Of a stretch of DNA of 34,614 nt, positions 24,668 to 31,691 are shown piece after piece; the first letter of the stretch is position 1; every line of letters starts with the position of its first letter. The DNA lies in assembly GCF_900996235.1 (NCBI RefSeq), contig NZ_CAAJGM010000222.1, forward strand, positions 1 through 34,614, given 5' to 3'. Made by a program: the position numbers and the translations under genes. Source of the stretch: Paraburkholderia sp. BCC1885 (GTDB lineage Bacteria; Pseudomonadota; Gammaproteobacteria; Burkholderiales; Burkholderiaceae). The notes below the pieces were generated by a model that searched no databases, had not been told where the DNA came from, and saw only the letters and a program-made list of their open reading frames with translations.

Positions 24668-24988
24668 GTGACCTATCGTCTATTCGTCGACGACATCCGG
24701 GACCCAGTCAAATCTGACTGGCGGATCGCCCGGACATCCGCTGACGCAATTGCCTTGCTGGAAGCCCTTGGATGCCCGCGCGAAATCTCGTTCGATCATG
24801 ACCTCGGTGGCGATGATACGGCCATGCGCGTCGTCAAGCGACTGATCGACCTTGACCTCGATTCCGATGGAACCTTCATACCGGCGGCCTTTGCCTACTC
24901 GATCCATAGCGCGAATCCGGTCGGGCGCGAAAACATTCGCGGCTATCTCGACCAGTACCTTGCCGTTCGGTGCCATTCACGAAGCTGA
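24668..24988 (+). CDS. Cyclic-phosphate-processing receiver (cREC) domain protein
   Basis: The 106-residue protein is almost entirely one domain with receiver-like motifs: LFVDDIRDP near the start (Asp8, Asp9), the insertion FDHDLGGDDTAM (Asp43, His44, Asp45), and SIHSANPVGRENI (His80) near the end. This matches the family called cyclic-phosphate processing receiver, predicted to act on cyclic phosphate ends or nucleotides; no enzymatic proof is known to me. The GTG at 24668 was chosen because TTGAGG precedes it and the domain begins at residue 3; the frame is open to 24512, but those 52 residues look unstructured. It stands alone among mobile-element genes. Confidence 0.72.
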   Translation: MTYRLFVDDIRDPVKSDWRIARTSADAIALLEALGCPREISFDHDLGGDDTAMRVVKRLIDLDLDSDGTFIPAAFAYSIHSANPVGRENIRGYLDQYLAVRCHSRS

Positions 24989-25281
24989 CGTGCGTTGCGT
25001 CGAACGCGATGAATAAGCGCAAAAATCTTCGAAAGCCTTAAGCGCTACCTAGGGTCCATCCTGACTCTTGGAAAGGCAGGGCGCAACTGTTCGGATTCTT
25101 TCGCCGGCTTCCATTTCGGTATTTCTAATAGAGATATGGCCTACGTTTTACCACCCCATGTTTTACAATGCTGCAGGAATCCCGCATCATAACTTTCATT
25201 AAGATTTTCAGAAAAAATTAGCAATGGTAATCATCAACATTCATATCGAAGCAACAAATTAAGATAAATTTTTATAATAGA

Positions 25282-25395
25282 CCATGGCAACATTTTCGAA
25301 AAAATGTGACAAACATAGGCCATGGCAACATTTTCAGAAAAATGTGGCAAATATAGGCCATCGCAACATTTTCCAAAAAATGTGACAAATATGTG
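25282..25395. repeat. Three 38-bp tandem repeats (iteron-like)
   Basis: The copies are 25282-25319, 25320-25357 and 25358-25395, joined without spacers. Each begins CCATGGCAACATTTTC (CCATCGCAAC in the third), continues AAAAATGTGACAAA with small changes, and ends ATAGG or ATGTG. Each has an internal dyad ACATTTT-AAAATGT. Regular period, internal dyad, AT-rich flank and a nearby Rep gene suit iterons or a multi-site operator. Confidence 0.85.
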
Positions 25396-25457
25396 GGATT
25401 ATTAATCTAATAGCACTACACATTCAGTGGTTATTTCGAGCCGTGCTAAAGTAATCC

Positions 25458-25488
25458 CGCAGCGCCGATGTACGTTGTTAGCGCTGCG
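25458..25488. repeat. 8-bp GC hairpin downstream of the iteron-like repeats
   Basis: CGCAGCGC (25458-25465) and GCGCTGCG (25481-25488) pair perfectly around 15 nt. It lies 40 bp before the next start codon and could be an origin structure or a leader RNA hairpin. Confidence 0.5.
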
Positions 25489-25527
25489 TGTCCAGCGGGT
25501 TCACATCCGCAGCTTTTGAGACAGAAA

Positions 25528-25857
25528 ATGACTGATTTTGAAAATGCAATTTTGCAGCGGCAAAATGAATTTCAACAGAAATTTTTAAAGCAATTTCATG
25601 AGTCGCAGTTGAGGCAGCAGAAGAGTATGTTCGCGGGCATGCTGGTACGCCAGAAATCGATGCTCGCGATGTTGGAACAACTAACAGCGCGCACAGAGGA
25701 GTTATGCTCAGGCTCCGCAATGGAACCTGCAACCGCTCATACGGAACTCACTGACGCAATCGACATAGAGGAAGCCACGCATGCGCTGAAACCGTTCGTC
25801 CCACAGCAACCTGCCGGCAAGCTAGCCGCGCAGATCGAACTGTCGCAGGGGTTATAA
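25528..25857 (+). CDS. Small Gln-rich coiled-coil protein, unknown function
   Basis: The 109-residue protein has a long helical N-terminal half rich in Gln, Lys and Met (FENAILQRQNEFQQKFLKQF, then RQQKSMFAGMLVRQKSM), probably a coiled coil, and a shorter acidic C-terminal part with EEATHALKPFVPQQPAGKL. No family is recognised. The ATG at 25528 was chosen because the longer frame from 25468 runs through the hairpin. Its stop codon is directly followed by the ATG of the next gene (TAA-ATG), so the two are coupled. Position between iteron-like repeats and Rep suggests a role in replication control or stability, which is inference. Confidence 0.6.
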   Translation: MTDFENAILQRQNEFQQKFLKQFHESQLRQQKSMFAGMLVRQKSMLAMLEQLTARTEELCSGSAMEPATAHTELTDAIDIEEATHALKPFVPQQPAGKLAAQIELSQGL

Positions 25858-26355
25858 ATGGTCGCCATCGACAAACGCACCATGAAGCCCGTGCCATCGG
25901 TTCCGGACCGAGTAATCGTTCGCCTAGAACATGTGGTAGCGCCGGATTTGCAATTGAAACGCTCCGAACTGTCTACTGGCGAATATGCGAATGCCCTTCG
26001 CTCCCAACGTCACGAGCAGCAGATTTCAGCCCTGACGGAAGGGACCGGAAGGAACACGCAGGACATTGCCCGGATTGATCGCAACGTCAACGCCGTGGTT
26101 GCGCACGTGGACAGCATGGATACGCGTATCGAAACCACGGAAGCAACACTAGCATCTTTACTGTACCACGGGCAACAGGCCTGTGCCTCTGGAGCGAAGA
26201 AAGGCAACATGAAAATTACTTCGATATCCTTACCGCCTGAAATCGTTGCGCAGATGAAGGAAGAAGCACACCGGCGCAACCTCTCGTTATCTGGCCTGGT
26301 TAAGGCATTGTGGGAAGAACGCGACAAATCACCACCTCTCACGGCACAGGAGTAA
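25858..26355 (+). CDS. Ribbon-helix-helix protein with N-terminal coiled coil
   Basis: The 165-residue protein ends in a ribbon-helix-helix-like DNA-binding domain at about 117-155: a beta strand MKITSISLPPEIV, then the helices AQMKEEAHRRN and SLSGLVKALWEE. Such domains dimerise and bind short repeats. The first 110 residues look helical with a repeated Thr/Asp/Asn pattern (TGRNTQDIARIDRNVNAVV), probably a coiled coil for oligomerisation. An inner Met at about 116 could serve as a separate start for the DNA-binding domain alone. It is coupled to the gene before. It may bind the 38-bp repeats upstream and regulate Rep; this is inference. Confidence 0.65.
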   Translation: MVAIDKRTMKPVPSVPDRVIVRLEHVVAPDLQLKRSELSTGEYANALRSQRHEQQISALTEGTGRNTQDIARIDRNVNAVVAHVDSMDTRIETTEATLASLLYHGQQACASGAKKGNMKITSISLPPEIVAQMKEEAHRRNLSLSGLVKALWEERDKSPPLTAQE

Positions 26356-26369
26356 ATAGCTGAATCCGA

Positions 26370-26422
26370 GGGGGAGCAGTTGGCCCCCCCCCTACTACCG
26401 CCCGTTGCTCTAATAAGGGGGG
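26370..26422. repeat. G/C tracts able to form a hairpin upstream of Rep
   Basis: GGGGG (26370-26374) can pair with part of a run of nine C (26384-26392), and a further GGGGGG follows at 26417-26422. Such tracts stand out in an AT-rich stretch. They may end the upstream transcript or belong to an origin. Confidence 0.4.
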
Positions 26423-26532
26423 TATAGCTTTCAAAGTATCAATTACACGCATAAATTCATGATGATTCTTCAATATCCACCTCTTACTCTCCAATTTCAT
26501 TGTATAAATCCCTACAAATTCACTAGATTACG

Positions 26533-26557
26533 TCTATAGAGTAAATATCTCTGTAGA
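26533..26557. repeat. Imperfect inverted repeat 40 bp upstream of Rep
   Basis: TCTATAGAG and CTCTGTAGA pair in eight of nine positions around TAAATAT. It could be a Rep operator or a nick-site hairpin. Confidence 0.4.
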
Positions 26558-26588
26558 AACATCATGAAAATCCCCTAATTATGCTTCA

Positions 26589-26601
26589 GGTAACGTATGA
26601 C
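26589..26601. repeat. Left copy of a 13-bp inverted repeat bracketing rep
   Basis: GGTAACGTATGAC here is the exact reverse complement of GTCATACGTTACC at 27698-27710, 103 bp after the rep stop codon. The left copy includes the rep start codon. Confidence 0.5.
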
Positions 26602-27595
26602 GAAAAAAATAACTGTCTCCAAACCGGTCGTAGACCGTATTGCTTATGTGCTGCCCTTGCCTAACAGAGAATATGTGATAAATCCGATGATCCAGCGGTT
26701 AGAACGTCTCATAGCATCATTAGAAGGACGCGTAGAAATACGTGGAGGGAGACACTATCAATCATCGTTCCGTATCAATACTTCAGGAGGGTCATGCTTT
26801 GTTCAGTTACTGTCTAAATCCCCTAGGGCGAAGGGTGGATTACGGGTAGAACTGAACCCTGCCAGATTCTCAGCTTCTGATATCGAATACTTCCACAAGA
26901 TACTAGGCAAAGTCGTAGGTACAGACTATGAGCACCTGAATTCTCGGCCTATCATCAACCGTATTGATTTCGCTGTTGACGTTCATAACGTTGAAATGGA
27001 ACACCTACTGGTCACGTACCAGAACAATAGACGCTTGACCATGTTTGGGAAACGCTCTGATCGTATGCAGTCTATAGAATCCATGTACTTCGGTTCTGTT
27101 GATTCCGGTTATAGGGCCGTCGTCTACGACAAACGTATAGAGCGCGTACATGCGTCCGCTGTAGTTCTCGCGAAAACAGACCCAAAGACTTGTACTGAGG
27201 CACTCGTCAACAACCGGATTAGCCGCCTGATGGATGCCTTTACTGAGAAGCCGTATATCCGTATTGAGGTACGGTGCCAGATCAATGGAAAATCGCCGCT
27301 GGAACTGTCGGAACTGCCTAATCGCTTCGCCCGCTTTACGATCTGTGATATTGGCTCCGACGAATATGAGCTAGAGGATTGGTTGTATGAAGGATTCGTT
27401 GCTATCTGTCAGAGCAAGGGCGTTAAGGCGGCTCTGGCCACCTACGATGATTCCCCTCACAAGAAAACTGTACGGACTTTCTGGGAGTCTGCACGCGTAG
27501 ACTGGTGGCAACCAAAGGATATGTGGCAGGAAGGCTGTCAGGCGCTCCAAAATTGCGGACTGTTTCCTGAATCTGTTTTCTCCGCAACTTCATAA
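26597..27595 (+). CDS. Replication initiation factor, Rep_trans-like (rolling-circle type)
   Basis: The 332-residue protein resembles the replication initiation factor family (PF02486-like) of filamentous phages, small plasmids and integrative elements. Visible marks are RIDFAVD at 122-128, YDKRIE around 177-182 and the strand YIRIEVRCQ in the C-terminal half. In this family such acidic and Tyr/Lys segments form a nicking and ligation site that starts rolling-circle replication. Here the Tyr of YDK is a candidate but is not proven. Iteron-like repeats, an RHH protein and AT-rich DNA lie upstream. Codon use is AT-richer than in the backbone. A MobT-type relaxase for conjugation is the main alternative. 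The start overlaps a 13-bp sequence repeated in inverse orientation after the gene. Confidence 0.65.
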   Translation: MTKKITVSKPVVDRIAYVLPLPNREYVINPMIQRLERLIASLEGRVEIRGGRHYQSSFRINTSGGSCFVQLLSKSPRAKGGLRVELNPARFSASDIEYFHKILGKVVGTDYEHLNSRPIINRIDFAVDVHNVEMEHLLVTYQNNRRLTMFGKRSDRMQSIESMYFGSVDSGYRAVVYDKRIERVHASAVVLAKTDPKTCTEALVNNRISRLMDAFTEKPYIRIEVRCQINGKSPLELSELPNRFARFTICDIGSDEYELEDWLYEGFVAICQSKGVKAALATYDDSPHKKTVRTFWESARVDWWQPKDMWQEGCQALQNCGLFPESVFSATS

Positions 27596-27697
27596 TCCAG
27601 ATTCACCCATTACCGGTGATCTGTCAAGACGTCACACGAAAATAGATATCCTGTCTCTCTTTTGCAAATCCCCTCTTGCCTCACTCGCTCTTTTCTG

Positions 27698-27710
27698 GTC
27701 ATACGTTACC
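27698..27710. repeat. Right copy of the 13-bp inverted repeat bracketing rep
   Basis: GTCATACGTTACC mirrors the copy at 26589-26601. It lies in the 200-bp gap between rep and the serine recombinase gene. A pair of this length can arise by chance in a window this size, so meaning rests on its placement. Confidence 0.5.
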
Positions 27711-27795
27711 CGGAAACGTAAAATGACTAAGTATTGGACGCTCGTGCAGTAAATAAGTCAGCGTCGGAAAAATGAGGGATTCGCCGGGGATCAAG

Positions 27796-28533
27796 ATGAC
27801 CGAACAAAAATTTGTGACGTACTACCGGGTCAGCACTCAACGTCAAGGAATTTCCGGACTGGGAATTTTGGCCCAACGTGAAGCGGTAGCGAATTATTTG
27901 AAAGGCGTCAACAATTCTGAAATCGTGGCCGAGTACGAAGAACACGAAAGCGGCAAGGGATCAAACGCGCTTGCCAAGCGCCCGGAACTCGCCGCAGCAC
28001 TCGCACTCTGCAAGAAAACCGGCGCGACGCTTCTCTGCGGAAAACTGGACCGCCTCAGCAGAAACGTCCGGTTCATCAGTGAGCTAATGGAAAGCCGGGT
28101 CAAGTTTGTTGCGTGCGATCTGCCGGAAGCCAACGAACTAACGTTGCACATGATGGCCGCTTTTGCCCAATACGAAGCCAAGAGAATTTCCGAACGTACA
28201 CGCGACGCACTGCGCGCCGCCAAGGCACGGGGGGTGATTCTCGGTGCGACCGGCCCGACCAACCTGAAGTCGAACATTGAGCAGAGGAAGCATAAGGCCG
28301 ATGATTTCGCTATGAGTCTCGCGCCGGTCATCAACGGCCTCCGTGCTCAGGGCTTGAGCCAGCGCAAGATTGTCGAACAGTTGAACCGGCTGAACATTGC
28401 AACCACACGTGGCGGCCAATGGTCGCTCCTTCAATTGCAGAACGTGCTGGCGCGTATCGACGGCACGAAGAAAAAACCGGCGACCATTGATGCCGCGACT
28501 ATAACCGGCTTTTCGACCAGCAGCAGCTTGTGA
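27796..28533 (+). CDS. Serine recombinase (resolvase/invertase family)
   Basis: The 245-residue recombinase has the resolvase catalytic domain at the N-terminus: nucleophile Ser13 in YYRVSTQRQ, and GKLDRLSRNVRF with the active-site arginines around 85-92. Then comes the long E helix (AAFAQYEAKRISERTRDAL), and from about 185 a DNA-binding part with an HTH-like segment (LSQRKIVEQLNRLNIATTRG). It cuts both strands and rejoins them, acting in resolution, inversion or integration of a small element. ATG 27796 was chosen with GGGGATCAAG upstream. Together with the second serine recombinase at 32.5 kb it brackets the accessory cargo. Its target site is unknown. Confidence 0.9.
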   Translation: MTEQKFVTYYRVSTQRQGISGLGILAQREAVANYLKGVNNSEIVAEYEEHESGKGSNALAKRPELAAALALCKKTGATLLCGKLDRLSRNVRFISELMESRVKFVACDLPEANELTLHMMAAFAQYEAKRISERTRDALRAAKARGVILGATGPTNLKSNIEQRKHKADDFAMSLAPVINGLRAQGLSQRKIVEQLNRLNIATTRGGQWSLLQLQNVLARIDGTKKKPATIDAATITGFSTSSSL

Positions 28534-28856
28534 GCTACACGCTCGAAGTGGAAACGGTGAAGGCCATCAACGCACGGGTGTTCCCGCTCGAACTGCCGAT
28601 AGTCGACTACGGCGGGGTGATTGATGATGATTTCGCCCGTCGGTTCGGTAGTGCCACGTTGAACCTGCCGGCGCTCACACACCCGGACATGAAACCGTTG
28701 ATCAAGACTACGCAGGACCATCGAAATGATAAATCTTATAGTCGTTGCGTTTCTAACAGCACTGACGGCAGGCGTGGGCATTCGCGCCGCCCAATTGTGG
28801 CATCGGTCCAGCCTGCTCTACGCGAACCCCTCATGGGCGGAGAACGGCGGAATTGA
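28530..28856 (+). CDS. Uncertain ORF coupled to the serine recombinase
   Basis: The GTG start overlaps the recombinase stop (GTGA). The first 65 residues read like a protein (SYTLEVETVKAINARVF, then DYGGVIDDDFARRFG), while the last 43 run in the frame overlapping the next gene and look random (Arg/Ser-rich). Perhaps only a shorter or frame-broken version was real. No family is recognised. Treat it as a tentative gene or a gene remnant. Confidence 0.35.
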   Translation: MSYTLEVETVKAINARVFPLELPIVDYGGVIDDDFARRFGSATLNLPALTHPDMKPLIKTTQDHRNDKSYSRCVSNSTDGRRGHSRRPIVASVQPALREPLMGGERRN

Positions 28857-29028
28857 ACCTGTGGACGAATCGCAGTCGTTAGCTGGCTGGATTGTGGGGA
28901 TCAACGAATTCAACAACAAGACCGCAACGCTCAACAAACGTGCGGCTCAGTTGACCGCGATATCCGTGCTGTTAGGTGCGTTCACAACTATTGTCGGCGC
29001 AGCACTTCCGTTTATCACGCACCCGTGA
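28726..29028 (+). CDS. Small membrane protein with two transmembrane helices
   Basis: The 100-residue protein has a hydrophobic N-terminal helix (INLIVVAFLTALTAGVGIRA, about 2-22), a polar middle (about 25-70, including NEFNNKTATLNKRAAQ), and a second hydrophobic helix (LTAISVLLGAFTTIVGAALPF, about 75-96). Both ends are expected on the same side of the inner membrane. No family or function is recognised. The ATG at 28726 has AGGACC a few bases upstream. It overlaps the tentative ORF before it by 131 bp, which argues that one of the two is not real; this one has the better protein character. Confidence 0.6.
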   Translation: MINLIVVAFLTALTAGVGIRAAQLWHRSSLLYANPSWAENGGIEPVDESQSLAGWIVGINEFNNKTATLNKRAAQLTAISVLLGAFTTIVGAALPFITHP

Positions 29029-29082
29029 CACTGGCGAGAGCATTGCAGTTGATTGCGACGGCGGGCAGCGACGTCGGCTCGA

Positions 29083-29330
29083 CTACTTCGTGCCTGGATG
29101 GCACTCTAACCAATCGGGCGTATCGTTGGCGATCCAGTCGCGTGCTTCGGCTTCACTCACTAGCGGCGGTGCGTCAGTCTCCAGTCTTCAATGTCTTGCT
29201 GGAAGCCGTCAGGCCACGTCACGCCCACGGCGTAACCGCTGCCGTCCTTAAGTGGTACAGGTTGAAACGTCGGTTCAGCAATGCATTCGGCATCGCGGTT
29301 CTTCCGTTGCGCCGATCTATGTCGGTTTAT
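29083..29330 (-). pseudogene. Frameshifted small gene of unknown function
   Basis: On the minus strand two frames together give one plausible protein. The first reads ECIAEPTFQPVPLKDGSGYAV (in part), VGVTWPDGFQQDIEDWRL and stops at 29160-29162. The next frame continues TDAPPLVSEAEARDWI and ends TPDWLECHPGTK at 29083. The join falls near 29175, so one base was gained or lost. No start codon is evident at the 5' side. The pattern of a DG-turn, an EAEARDWI helix and a Trp-Leu end occurs in small uncharacterised proteins. It is presumably inactive. It lies directly behind the lipoprotein gene. Confidence 0.55.
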
Positions 29331-29674
29331 TTTTGGTCGATTTCGATTTTTTGGACAGGGTCGGCATTGAACTGCGGGCGCTTTAATTGGGGATCATCGG
29401 CTGCGAGGCAATAGAAAATGATTTCGGCCTCGCCGCATCCTCCGTGAAAGGCGCATTCAGTCGACTGAACATGATTGAGCAGTATCTCCCGGCCCTTGGA
29501 TGAGCAAAAGGTGTTCGCCTCTTGCAGAGCTTCGCCCTTCGCTGAGGCCGGACCACCTAATGGAACCCTAGTCGAAATAGTGTAGGTGTCCGGGCCTATT
29601 TTTATCGGCCCGGTATCGGTGCAACCAGCGAGGACTAGCGTGGTAACGCAAAGGACCGTGAATTTCATGGGCAT
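29327..29674 (-). CDS. Small lipoprotein of unknown function
   Basis: The 115-residue protein starts with a lipoprotein signal peptide: MPMKFTVLCVTTLVLAGC, lipobox LAGC with the lipidated Cys at 18. The mature part has five further Cys-or-His-rich positions (CSSKG, ECAFHGGCGEAEIIFYC), suggesting disulphides in the periplasm. A start at the second Met (29668) is equally possible. Lipoproteins with the KIGPDTYTIS pattern are frequent in phages and betaproteobacteria, but no function is known to me. It is followed by a broken gene on the same strand. Confidence 0.7.
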   Translation of the reverse strand: MPMKFTVLCVTTLVLAGCTDTGPIKIGPDTYTISTRVPLGGPASAKGEALQEANTFCSSKGREILLNHVQSTECAFHGGCGEAEIIFYCLAADDPQLKRPQFNADPVQKIEIDQK

Positions 29675-29775
29675 GTCGCTTTCTGTCTATCGAATAGAAT
29701 GGTTCGAGTGCAGCGACTGGTTTGGCAGGGGTCTACTTGCACGCTGCCGCGCCCGGCGAGCACTACGCGCCGTTG

Positions 29776-30117
29776 CTATAGGCCTTTGAGGATTTCGGCG
29801 CGCTTCGCATCGTACTCGTCTTTGGTGATCAGACCGCGCTTATATAGGTCGTCCAGACTCGCCAGCCGTTGCGATGGGCTTGGTACCGGAGATGCGGCAA
29901 CGCTTCCTCTGGCCGGACATGCTTGAACGCATAGTTTCATCGCATCCGTGCATTGGTGCTGCTCCATCAGCGGAAAGAGTGTGAACTTGCCCAAGCATTC
30001 GGAATAGTTCGCGAAGCATGAGTGGGCACAATCCGGCTCAACCATGCTGGTATCGATGTCTGCGGTGCTGGCGCAACCCGTCAAAAGCATCGTCAGTAGG
30101 ATTAACGTTCGTTTCAT
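29776..30117 (-). CDS. Lipoprotein with a C-terminal SHOCT domain
   Basis: The 113-residue protein begins MKRTLILLTMLLTGCAS, a clear lipobox (LTGC, Cys15). The middle region is Cys-rich (CAHSCFANYSEC, CTDAMKLCVQAC: a CxxxC-type pattern, likely paired disulphides), then a Pro/Ser linker, then a SHOCT-like end of about 30 residues (LASLDDLYKRGLITKDEYD). SHOCT domains often mediate oligomerisation. The start at 30117 has GAGGGGAAC upstream; the longer frame to 30147 lacks a signal start. It is membrane-anchored in the periplasm. Its function is unknown. It lies 102 bp after the first gene (in transcription order) of the next cassette set. Confidence 0.75.
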   Translation of the reverse strand: MKRTLILLTMLLTGCASTADIDTSMVEPDCAHSCFANYSECLGKFTLFPLMEQHQCTDAMKLCVQACPARGSVAASPVPSPSQRLASLDDLYKRGLITKDEYDAKRAEILKGL

Positions 30118-30201
30118 CGCTGTTCCCCTCCCCCGAAAGTATGTCAACGCAATTAAATCGCACTACTGACGCCCGGATCAGATTGGTTGTGCGCAGAAGG
30201 A

Positions 30202-30789
30202 CTAACGTAGGTGATCCAGAAAGAACCTCCGAACCAAATCCGGTATGGTTTCAAACGCTTGCCGGAGCATAGGCGTTACATCGACGTTCTCCAGTTTGTA
30301 ATCGTCAGTCAGGTGTGCCAGTCGCTGGCCAGCGAAATCGCAGGTAGTAATCCACGCACGCTCAACCTCTGACGGGTTGGGGAACTCGTGAACGATAGAT
30401 GGGGCGATCATCGCCAGCGGCGTACCGTCCCTCTTCTGGTAATGCTCGACGCCGATATCTCCGTCTTTGCGTTGAACTATCTGGCGTAACGTTGATGGGT
30501 TACCGCCACTGCGCAAACCCAGAAACTCCAACAACAAGCGCGAATATACAGCGGCCATCGACATGGCGGTCTGCGTGTACACAGTAAGAACGCCGCTATC
30601 CGCCGCCGTCACTTCTCCCTCAACGATAATCTCTATTGTCGATAGTGGTGGGTACTTCTCCGCCAAATCCAAGGCCGTGAGTCCAGCTTCCAGGAATTGA
30701 ACGTAATATGGAATCTGCATAAGCGGAGCGAAGCCGACGCGCACCGAATCCGGTTGTCGGACGGCCTTTCTATCTTGCTTCTTGGTCAT
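30202..30789 (-). CDS. Unknown protein, third gene of a putative defence cassette
   Basis: The 195-residue protein has no family I can name. It looks largely helical: QFLEAGLTALDLAEKYPP near 31-48, AVYSRLLLEFLGLR at 80-93, and EVERAWITTCDFAGQRLAHL at 141-160, ending with a helix (IPDLVRRFFLDHL). The middle strand part (STIEIIVEGEVTAADSGVL) suggests a mixed fold. The segment RLAH (Arg156-His159) faintly resembles the end of HEPN helices but lacks the RxxxxH spacing. It is read after the TIGR02391-like gene with a 68-bp gap and GAGG upstream of the ATG, so it is probably in the same transcript. Confidence 0.6.
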   Translation of the reverse strand: MTKKQDRKAVRQPDSVRVGFAPLMQIPYYVQFLEAGLTALDLAEKYPPLSTIEIIVEGEVTAADSGVLTVYTQTAMSMAAVYSRLLLEFLGLRSGGNPSTLRQIVQRKDGDIGVEHYQKRDGTPLAMIAPSIVHEFPNPSEVERAWITTCDFAGQRLAHLTDDYKLENVDVTPMLRQAFETIPDLVRRFFLDHLR

Positions 30790-30857
30790 TGCTCGCTGCC
30801 TCGGCGTGCTATCCGCATTGGCCTATCATTGTTACGCGCGGCCAAGCCGCAGTGCCG

Positions 30858-31667
30858 CTATACGCGCTGCGTCCTGTCCAATGACTTTGCGAGCATGCTT
30901 AGGAAGCTCAGGTACTCCACGGCACGCTCCGGGTGGTCGCTCACCAGACCATGGGCGCGGGGATTGCGTAACGCCAGCATCGCACCAGCAAACAGGAACA
31001 TCATGCCGTGCTGCTCGCTCTTTTCACTCTCGTTCCGCTGGTCGTTGAATTTCAAAATCGGATTCTTTTGGCTAAACACCAGTTGCATTAACTCGGTGCC
31101 GCTTGGGTCGCTGCGCATAGCCCGCATCTTTACCAGCAAGTCCAATACCTTGCACGCGTCTTCAACAGCGTTGGCGTAGTGACCATCGCGGAATAGTTGT
31201 GCGCTGGCACGTTCGATCTCGGGGTGCAAATCGAGGTCGCCAAAGGCACGACGGGCACGGCTTTCCTGAGTATCACCGCCATCTACCAGCTTCTCTTCGA
31301 ATAGCTCTATGATTGTTCGGAGATTCGTTAGCTGAACTTCCCTGCCACGCGCAAGTCCAGCAACGACATCTCGAAGCGGCAACTCCCCTTGCCCCCAGAA
31401 AATACCCGCAGTATCTAGGCCTCGCGTCTTGAAACGTACGTACTCTGCGGTATCCGTGCCGAAGATACCCGCTACCGTGTCCTCCAGCTTCGTATCCAGT
31501 GCCGTAACTTGTGGATCGAATCGCTGCCGAATGGACTGGGGATTAAATGCTTCCAAGTCAGCGATACGTCGCTGTAGCTTGGGGATTGCCGCGCGCATTT
31601 GCTCGGGCGTCAGGTTGGCGAGACGCGTCTGCGGTTGTTGTGCTGCCTGTGGCTTTCTTGTAACCAT
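30858..31667 (-). CDS. TIGR02391 (Ymh)-like protein with HEPN-type RxxxxH motif
   Basis: The 269-residue protein ends in a domain like the TIGR02391/Ymh family: DLHPEIERASAQLFRDGHYA from 146, NAVEDACKVLDLLVK, then a helix ending ALRNPRAHG with Arg234 and His239 spaced as RxxxxH, and a last helix (AVEYLSFLSMLAKSL). In HEPN proteins this motif forms an RNase site. The N-terminal half is helical (residues 20-130, with LTPEQMRAAIPKLQRRIADL). Ymh-type proteins are frequent in phage and defence settings, though their activity is, to my knowledge, not settled. GGAG precedes the ATG at 31667. It is 24 bp behind the membrane protein gene, in one operon. Confidence 0.75.
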   Translation of the reverse strand: MVTRKPQAAQQPQTRLANLTPEQMRAAIPKLQRRIADLEAFNPQSIRQRFDPQVTALDTKLEDTVAGIFGTDTAEYVRFKTRGLDTAGIFWGQGELPLRDVVAGLARGREVQLTNLRTIIELFEEKLVDGGDTQESRARRAFGDLDLHPEIERASAQLFRDGHYANAVEDACKVLDLLVKMRAMRSDPSGTELMQLVFSQKNPILKFNDQRNESEKSEQHGMMFLFAGAMLALRNPRAHGLVSDHPERAVEYLSFLSMLAKSLDRTQRV

Positions 31668-31691
31668 GTCTACTCCACGCATCCACAATCG

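Larger units (their letters stand above)
24989..25527. other. AT-rich non-coding region, candidate replication origin
   Basis: No gene is seen in these 539 bp. The first 130 bp are of ordinary composition. From about 25120 the sequence is strongly AT-rich, then come three 38-bp tandem repeats and a GC hairpin, leading into the small genes before Rep. A degenerate repeat copy (ATTTTCAGAAAAAATTAGC) may lie at about 25204. Confidence 0.55.

Noticed and set aside
25282..25395. CRISPR array
   Set aside because: The 38-bp units are joined directly with no spacers, and no cas gene is present; iteron-like repeats fit better.
25489..25512. tRNA T-arm-like sequence (GGTTCACATCC)
   Set aside because: No acceptor, D or anticodon stem can be built around it, and the conserved A58 position is C.
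29025..29414. Plus-strand open frame of 129 codons
   Set aside because: It is opposite the minus-strand broken gene and lipoprotein gene and has random composition.
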